In this document: piece after piece, positions 58,727 through 64,000 of the stretch | Position numbering within the stretch: the first letter of the stretch is position 1 | Layout: every line of letters begins with the position of its first letter | Source: Phallusia mammillata | Taxonomy: Eukaryota; Chordata; Ascidiacea; Phlebobranchia; Ascidiidae | Direction: 5' to 3' | DNA length: 64,000 bases | NCBI GenBank assembly: GCA_003260075.1 | Contig: QLIY01000683.1 | Span: 3,854 to 67,853, forward strand | Notes under the pieces: model-generated | Seen by the model: the letters and a program-made list of their open reading frames with translations, nothing else | What the model was told of the DNA's origin: nothing | Database searches by the model: none | Program-made: the position numbers and the translations under genes

Positions 58727-59113
58727 GATTCTACTTCGTTGCATACGTTTGATTTTAGCAGCATATTGTCAGGTCGCAGAAAAACAGCATCAGGCACACT
58801 AATCCGCTCAAAAAATATAATGATTGGACTTGTTTGCCAGTACATTTAAAATCCAAGTGTCTTTGCGGGCCGCACAACTTTAATCAAAGGGCCGCAGGTT
58901 GCCCATCCCTCGCTTAAAGTAACAATAGTTTTTTGTAACAAACATAATTTTGATTCTTTTGGAAGAGTTTTGGTGGTTTATTGCTGTTTTTTTCTTACGT
59001 GTATCTAGAATATGGTTGGGCACGTCGAAGCGTTCACGAGGATCAACTAAATCCTTAAGCATGTTTTGTTTCTGGGAAGAAAAGGCCATTCGTGATGTGG
59101 TAGCGGCCGCCAT
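48271..59113 (-). CDS. CFAP221: Cilia- and flagella-associated protein 221 (PCDP1)
   Basis: Twenty exons in transcript order: 59113-58999, 58491-58304, 57904-57809, 57515-57305, 56830-56662, 56120-56005, 55938-55822, 55505-55355, 54880-54700, 54292-54121, 53525-53461, 53111-52980, 52436-52248, 51936-51697, 51189-51104, 50968-50926, 50564-50464, 50029-49934, 49531-49406, 48376-48271; 2700 nt, 899 aa. CFAP221 is a central-pair (C1 projection) protein of motile cilia, where it influences calcium-dependent beat control. Close family matches: VVHFGGYKLDKALK, DEWRYYYDCIRVHCK, SPIDFEFEITVIQPHPALAV, TRQMKEAAFEKIVRQDV, SRFQQAARTVLIRCRADKK, APDALGEVPYKP, DVIKGTMLWKKF. The N-terminal part has MSP/ASH-like beta domains, later parts are helical. 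Length is near the vertebrate protein. The exon 12 donor GTGGGT at 52979 was chosen because it alone keeps frame. Introns carry several gap-linked duplications. Confidence 0.96.
48488..48605. repeat. Dispersed TATGCCAGGCC repeat, copy 1
   Basis: CACAGTATGCCAGGCCAATT ... GTGCCATGATCGCTGGTCTG ... GGGCTGATCCCAATTATGAA; matched by 57561-57770 and partly by 56330-56415. Non-coding family, class unknown. Confidence 0.55.
48903..49025 (-). repeat. tRNA-derived SINE-like repeat, copy 2
   Basis: Reverse-orientation copy of the repeat at 23225: TTTAGCGCAACTGCC ... TGAGCGGCATTGCTCCGACC then CAGTGGTTCCCAATGAGTTG. It directly adjoins a hAT MITE at 49057. Confidence 0.5.
49057..49303. mobile_element. hAT-type MITE (CAGTGGTGGGATTCAGCC family), full copy
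   Basis: From CAGTGGTGGGATTCAGCCGA to TTGAATCCCACTGCTG; flanks GCCATAGC (49049-49056) and GCCACAGC (49304-49311), 7 of 8. The interior holds a tandem duplication of about 70 bp containing AAATTTTATGAGATCAGCGA without any G run. It is the most complete family copy in the window. CFAP221 intron 19. Confidence 0.85.
49690..49880. repeat. Dispersed repeat family (GAGCGCAAAAAC type), diverged copy
   Basis: Shares CGCTTGGTGAGAAAAAACAT, GACACAATTACACTAAAACA and TATAGGCAAAATCAGATG with 8560-8770. CFAP221 intron 18. Confidence 0.45.
50209..50422. repeat. Direct duplication around G10
   Basis: GCAAATAATTTTCTCTTCGC to TTATCAGTCAA is repeated after G10 (50311-50320) with a few substitutions. CFAP221 intron 17; the exon at 50464 is untouched. 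Confidence 0.7.
52500..52870. repeat. Dispersed repeat with hammerhead-like segment
   Basis: Contains the GTTTATTTCGCTTGTTAACA head, GAAACGTTATGGAGC and the GGTGGATTATGACTGAACG tail of the family at 8560 and 18350. Inside lies CTGATGA (52634-52640), a TGCC...GGGC hairpin and GAAA (52657-52660). CFAP221 intron 12. Confidence 0.4.
53786..54147. repeat. Direct duplication around G10 reaching into CFAP221 exon 10
   Basis: ACTAAGGTTACAAAATTGGC through the first coding bases at the 3' end of exon 10 appears before and after G10 (53961-53970). The left copy ends inside the exon sequence (AATCCTCAACC against AATCTTCGACC), so it is an exon fragment without function. Confidence 0.75.
55079..55208. repeat. 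Direct duplication around G10
   Basis: TTCTCAAGCTTTTTTATGCA to AATGTTCTTAA is repeated on both sides of G10 (55140-55149). CFAP221 intron 8. Confidence 0.7.
56330..56434. repeat. Dispersed TATGCCAGGCC repeat fragment ending in G10
   Basis: AGTATGCCAGGCCAATTGAA and CACCACCATATGGCAAGGC match 57561-57660. The copy breaks off at G10 (56425-56434), with no visible duplicated flank. Confidence 0.55.
57561..57770. repeat. Dispersed TATGCCAGGCC repeat, longest copy
   Basis: CACAGTATGCCAGGCCTATT, CACCACCATATGGCAAGGCG, GGACTAAGCCTGGTGTACTA and GTGCCGTGATCGCTGGTCTG follow in order. It includes all segments seen separately at 48488 and 56330. CFAP221 intron 3. Confidence 0.6.
58601..58911. mobile_element. 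hAT-type MITE with G82 run inside
   Basis: From CAGGGGTGGGCAACC to GGTTGCCCATCCCTC, with perfect 8-bp duplications GCTTAAAG (58593-58600 and 58912-58919). The G82 run (58643-58724) replaces part of the interior. CFAP221 intron 1. Confidence 0.85.
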
Positions 59114-59776
59114 CTTCCAAGATTGTGTTTGCTCTCGATTAACGTCTCTTTAAAGTGCAAATTTACATCTCGCTGTGATGAGTATTCTGCAAAAAATAAG
59201 ATTCAAACATTAGCAACACATAAACATTGCTCATTTATGTGTAAGTATCTAAAAAACGCTCTTAAACTGACCAAAACTAGACCGGAAGTTTAAGCTTTAA
59301 ACAAAAAATACTCGCTAGAAAGCTTCCCACGCCCCATAGCAACGGAGGCTCTAGCGCTTCGTGCGGCTGATTATATTTCTATTGTGTTTGGGTTTTTTTG
59401 GCATTTTTTTTGGATTTTTTGTGTAAAATTAGTTTTGCCCAAGATAATTGTTTTAATTGTGATTAAACTTTCGTCAGATATTAAAATAAATACAGAAAAG
59501 CTAAAAATATCGGATTTAGAAGCAAAAAAATAAAAAAATGTTTTTAAGATTAAAAAAAATAAAATTGCAATTTTATGGTAATTTGGATCTAATATATTGT
59601 TTACTGAGATGTGCCGTAATTTTTACAGGTATAAGTAAGCGAAATTTTAGTTTTTCTGTAATACCATAGAGAACTTACCAATTAATACTGAAATGTGTAT
59701 TATTATGACGTAATAAAGCCACATTATATTTCTATGGCCAAGTTATGTTTACAATTTGCACAGAGCACAGTTTGCG
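59114..59776. promoter_or_regulatory. Bidirectional promoter region of CFAP221 and KLHL10-like gene
   Basis: 663 bp separate the divergent start codons. ACCGGAAGT (59281-59289) is an ETS-type core. CCCATAGCAAC (59333-59343), 220 bp upstream of the CFAP221 ATG, has the perfect half-site of an RFX X-box but a poor other half. RFX factors drive ciliary genes, so the site is plausible but unproven. The KLHL10 side is AT-rich without a clear TATA box. Confidence 0.35.
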
Positions 59777-62700
59777 ATGGCGTTGAGTAACAGCACTTCG
59801 GCCTGTTCCATGGTTTCAAACTCAAGTTTACCATGCTACGCCGGGTGGTTAACGTTCAACGAACTGCGACATAAAGGAATTTTCTGCGACGTTGTTCTAA
59901 AAGTCCAAGATGCGAGATTTCCAGTCCACAGATTGGTGCTCTGTGCTTGCAGCGACTATTTTCGGTAAATAGGAGCATCTGAAACAAATGCGTTTGTAGT
60001 TATTTATATATTTGGCTACAAAGTATTTCATTTTAGTGGCAGTAAAAACATAATGATACAACTACCACCATTGTAACCTATATGTTGTCATAATGAACCA
60101 GTTGTTGGGTCAAATCAGCTGAATTTATTCCTGTCTAACTGTTTTATTTTACCAACCTAATTCTGTCATTGCTAGTCACTTACTGACTGTAGATTTGAAA
60201 CAAACAGATTGTTATGTGTCATCGCTTTACGTGGTAATATTCTGCGCCCAGTTTGTACCAAAACGTCCGTCAAAAATTTCTACTTTTTATGCAGATCTTT
60301 GTTTCTCGGGGGTTGGAAAAGTGCTGAAAAGCAGGAAATCGAAATTCCAGGCGTGTCCCCTGAAATGATGTCATCACTCTTAAACTTCGCCTACACTGGA
60401 CAGGTGCTGTAACAAAAGTCCATGCTTGTGACGCTATAATAACTTTACCGCAGTATTACGTCAATAATAACAATTACTTTTCGAATAATTGTTCACAAAA
60501 AAGGCAATTAATTCATCATAACCATCTGTGAGTTTCTGCTTAAATTTTGCATAATAACGTTGGACATTATTACTATATGTAACTGCCTATATGTGCAGGT
60601 GTAAATGTTCGCATAATAATGTTGGCCTTATTAGGTTGTAGTGACTTCGTTAAACGTCGAGGAACTCCTGCCTGCTGCCGACCAATTTCTTATCACTTAC
60701 GTGAAAGACAAATGCTGTGCGTTCCTGAAAAAGCAACTCACACCGACGAACTGCATAGGGATACGACAATACGGCAGGTACGGACTTTTGGTCACGACAG
60801 CAGTGTTTTGTGGCAAACTTTAGCTGGTCTATCATGGTCTTGTCACCAGCTGTACTTAAGGGGAATAGCCCGAAATAGTGGGCACTGTTTTCTCTATACC
60901 TTTCTCTAACCCAGGCTTGATACAGCGGCCTCGCAAATTTAGCTTTGATATTAAGGTGTGAAGTCCAGATTTTATAGGCATTTGCACATGAGAGCACGTA
61001 GACTGTTAAAACCTTCTTTGCAAAACATGGGTTGTGTTTCTCTGTCATGTGAGTATCGACGCTTAGTTTATTACAAGCATGATTATATTCTTCCACAATA
61101 TTTTAACCTCCTTGTGGATGTAAACGCATCTAAATGTACTTTAAACAAGTCGTGTTTTCCCTTTTACCACAAGCTATTCTCCGTTGATGCAGTTGCAACG
61201 ATAAAATTGTTGTTTGTTGTCGAAGGTTATATCATTGTGTTCGTCTTATCGACGCGGCCACCACTTACATCCTCTTCAATTTTGAGGAGATTTCTCGCAA
61301 AAGTGAAGAATTCCTCTTTATGTCATTTGACGACTTCAATGAGATGATAACTGACGACAGACTGAATGTTAGGCTGGAAGAGTCAGTATGTGAAGCCGTT
61401 TTCAGGCAAGTGTATAAAGTATGTAGTAAAAAATTAAAGCGTATATTTACGCGTGACTTAGAGTAGGGATCGGCAATCTTTTTTGCTGCGGATTGTTTTT
61501 GAAACTGAAATTTAATCGCGGACCGGCCCACAAAAAACTACAAATATTTAGCAATGAGACGCCTAAATTAGTTTATCCTGGGAATACATGGGCAAAATGT
61601 TTTAAAGCATTTAACTTAATTTATACGCAAAATTATACACTCCGGTAACGAACTCGTCGCGGACCGGTACTTGGCCGGGACCGGTGGTTGCCGACCACTG
61701 ACTTAGAGAATAAAGTAAAAGCTAGAACTTGTATGTCATTGTTTGGGTTGGTATTTCTAAACCTCTCAGGCCTCGAAATATTTCTCTTTAGCATACCAAG
61801 TAACGGATAAACAATAATAAAAAAGTTCATGTACATTTTTAGATGGGTAAGACACGACAAACTGGGTCGCATTATTCACCTCAACGTCCTGCTGAAAGGA
61901 ATTCGTATGGGTCTGCTCGATCCCGAATACTTCATGACTAAAGTCAAAGGTAAATTGAACTGAATGTGTCCAATTCTAGGCCGAGTGTTTAATTTCATGG
62001 ACTATCGCTTCCACCGGGTTAATGCATTCATTTCTACGAATTTCGAGATTTAAATAGTAAAAGTGAATATGTAACCTTTCGATAACCCTGTTTGATATCT
62101 TAAAACGATGCGGACTTTCTAACCGCTGTTTTAAGCTATGCCAGACCGAGTTAGTTTAACGCAACATATTACGCAAATAGTGAATGTAATTTTGCGATCC
62201 TTTTCTTTGACAAAACCGCTCATCAATCAGGGACCTCTGTTATGGACTGCGCGGTACCTATAGCTTGTATGTAAGGTGATATTCTGTGCAGGCAGTGATC
62301 TTGTGATGGAATGCAGGGGGGGGGGAACAAAACCGCTCATCAATCAGGGACCTCTGTTACGGACTGCGCGGTACCTATAGCTTCTTTATGTAAGGTGATA
62401 TTCTGTGCAGGCAGTGATCTTGTGATGGAATGCATGTCGGAATGCAGATCCCTGATCAAAGAAGCTATGAAAGTTGTCTGTGATCTCCATTCACATGATA
62501 GCAACTACATGGCAACCAGAGAGAACCTTTTCAACTCGTTGCTGCGGCCGCGTTTGCCAAATGAAGTGAGAGCTTCGCAAACATATTATGACTTCAAATA
62601 GTATTGTAGACTTAAATTAAATACTTATTTGGATTAGAGGAGGTTTATGTAGCTTGTACCTGCTTAACGCTTTAGTTTTACAAATGTTGCACCCAGTGAT

Positions 62701-64000
62701 TTATCTCAAATTTTTCATGTTATATTTTATCACTATTTTTTTTCTGCATTCGTATCAATGCTGCGCCTCAAAGTTAGTTGTTTATAAGTGCAGGGGGGGG
62801 GGAATTTACCTCAAATTTTTCATGTTATATTTTATCACTATTTTTTTATGCATTCGTATCAATGCTGCGCCTCAAAGTTAGTTGTTTATAAGTGCACCAT
62901 GTGTAAGGGTTTCAGAAACACGACTGACACAAAAAGTTCAAAGGCGAACTACAATTTAGTGTGCCGCTTTTTGGAAAATGTTTTGCGGTGCACTGGTGTG
63001 TCATATTTTGCTGAAACTCGATATGTATTCTGCAGGTTTTGTTGGCAGTCGGTGGCTGGAGCGGGGGAAGCCCCACAAACGCGATTGAGGCTTACGACCC
63101 GAGAGCCGAGACCTGGTTAAATGTGAGCACTATACCAGGTACAAGCTGCCCACTAAACTTATTGTTTGTTTACACTTTACATAATACTACAGCTTAAAAT
63201 GTTTGCCAAACGCACGAGAAACTGTGCTACTTGCCAACATGCAGTTTACATTTATTTACTCTACAAAAATTAAAACAGAAATACAAATCAGAAGCAAACA
63301 ATGTGAAAAAATCGTAATTGTATGTTTTTTGTTTCATTCTGCTTTTTTGGACAAAGTTTTGTACATTTCCGAAAAGTTTATCTTGTCGCCCGTATAGTTT
63401 ATTGCAAACCTAACGTGGTTTTGATAAAAGAAAGTCTGATTTGTTTCTGTTAAAGTGTGCTGATTTTTGTAGATTAACGGCTCACACAACTGTGTAATTA
63501 TTTCACAGACGCAGACAGCGGGAGCGGATACCGAACGTTGGCCGACGTTCCATGCGCTTATCACGGCGTAGCGTTCGTGAACGGGTCGGTGTTCGTCATC
63601 GGCGGGTTCGACGGAGTAAATTACTTCAACACTGTGCGAAAATTTAACGTCACAACTTTCAAATGGGCTCAGGTGGGTTTGAAAAATTTAAACTGAATTT
63701 AAAATCTTTCTTCCGTAAATGTGGGTATATAACTAATTAAAGGCTAGCTTCCTTTGTTTAATTGATATGAAATATATAGGTATAGCCCACTGCACGGAGG
63801 GCCTTTACAGTTTATTAGATTGTATAGATGCAAACAAGGATTCACTCATTTGTGGCTTAGATATAGTTAGTTTGGCTTGAGTAGGGGCAAAATAAATGAA
63901 CAAAGTATTTGCCTCACATTTACAATTGATGTTTGTTGAACTTTAGGAACCAGCGATGCAACAGAAGCGATGTTACATCAGTGTGGCGGTTTTGGACAAA
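59777..64000 (+). CDS. KLHL10: KLHL10-like BTB-BACK-Kelch protein, 3' end outside window
   Basis: Nine exons to the edge: 59777-59964, 60295-60403, 60635-60777, 61226-61405, 61843-61949, 62411-62565, 63036-63138, 63509-63672, 63947-64000; 401 codons in frame. BTB domain: TFNELRHKGIFCDVVLKVQD, then GVSPEMMSSLLNFAYTGQV. BACK domain: LPAADQFLITYVKDKC, ILFNFEEISRKSEEFLFMSF, DPEYFMTKVK. Kelch blades begin VLLAVGGWSGGSPTNAIEAY and continue SVFVIGGFDGVNYFNTV and MQQKRCYISVAVLDK. These blocks follow vertebrate KLHL10, a testis protein that acts as substrate adaptor for a Cullin-3 ubiquitin ligase in sperm formation. The intron after 61405 uses a GC donor (CAG|GCAAGT). A partial copy of the exon at 62411 lies at 62291-62315 before a G10 run. 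The protein carries an extra loop between the first two kelch blades (DADSGSGYRTL). Confidence 0.93.
61464..61700. mobile_element. hAT-type MITE in the GC-AG intron of KLHL10-like gene
   Basis: 237 bp, from TAGGGATCGGCAATC to GTTGCCGACCACTG, with perfect 8-bp duplications ACTTAGAG (61456-61463 and 61701-61708). Confidence 0.87.
62211..62434. repeat. Direct duplication around G10 including an exon start
   Basis: CAAAACCGCTCATCAATCAG to GTGATGGAATGCA occurs at 62211-62315 and 62327-62434 around G10 (62316-62325). It contains the acceptor and first 24 bases of the KLHL10 exon at 62411; only the right copy is complete. Confidence 0.75.
62698..62897. repeat. Direct duplication around G10
   Basis: The stretch ending AAGTTAGTTGTTTATAAGTG is present on both sides of G10 (62793-62802). 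Intronic. Confidence 0.7.

Noticed and set aside
60650-61096. 148-codon minus-strand frame
   Set aside because: It is the antisense of a KLHL10 BACK-domain exon and following intron, with no family resemblance.
1-64000. CRISPR array, prophage or bacterial system
   Set aside because: The genes are spliced metazoan genes; the repeats are transposon-like or duplicate contig ends without spacer structure.

Overview
The window is animal nuclear DNA. It is AT-rich, with compact multi-exon genes carrying GT-AG introns, and the gene families are chordate (neuroligin with a PDZ tail, ficolin-like lectins, CTDSPL2, CFAP221, KLHL10). Intron size, single-copy orthologues of vertebrate families, dense small hAT elements and very high divergence between near-duplicate stretches suggest an ascidian tunicate of the Ciona type. 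This is inference; no species marker was read. Splicing was done by eye, and every complete model except the Ubl-ankyrin gene closes to a multiple of three across all junctions.

Layout. 1-5200 (+): a tandem pair of ficolin-like genes, the first cut by the window edge. 6282-21510 (-): a complete 13-exon neuroligin (1073 codons) whose introns are full of hAT MITEs, hammerhead-like repeats and a degenerate satellite. 24247-26485 (+): PDSS1, decaprenyl diphosphate synthase subunit 1 (371 aa). 26942-28262 (+): only the last three exons of iduronate-2-sulfatase. 28263-32333: no gene recognised, but a CpG-rich patch and a 0.5-kb foldback element. 32334-37007 (+): CTDSPL2 phosphatase (457 aa). 39692-47605 (+): a ubiquitin-like/ankyrin protein running into a coiled-coil region with repeated aromatic-xxW-xxxK motifs. 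48271-59113 (-): CFAP221/PCDP1 (899 aa, 20 exons). 59777-64000 (+, open at the edge): KLHL10-like BTB-BACK-Kelch, divergent from CFAP221 across a 663-bp shared promoter region.

The genes do not form one pathway. Three neighbours at the right end (CFAP221, KLHL10-like and possibly the coiled-coil gene) belong to families linked to cilia or sperm.

The most pervasive odd signal is 30 homopolymer runs. The short ones are nearly all 10-12 long and most sit at the joint of a direct duplication; seven long ones (26-90) show no flanking duplication. All are C left of 23.6 kb and all are G right of 37.5 kb, with the only N of the window (27147) between. I read them as scaffold gaps written as G, not biology. 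They create false duplicated exons in the neuroligin, Ubl-ankyrin and KLHL10-like genes.
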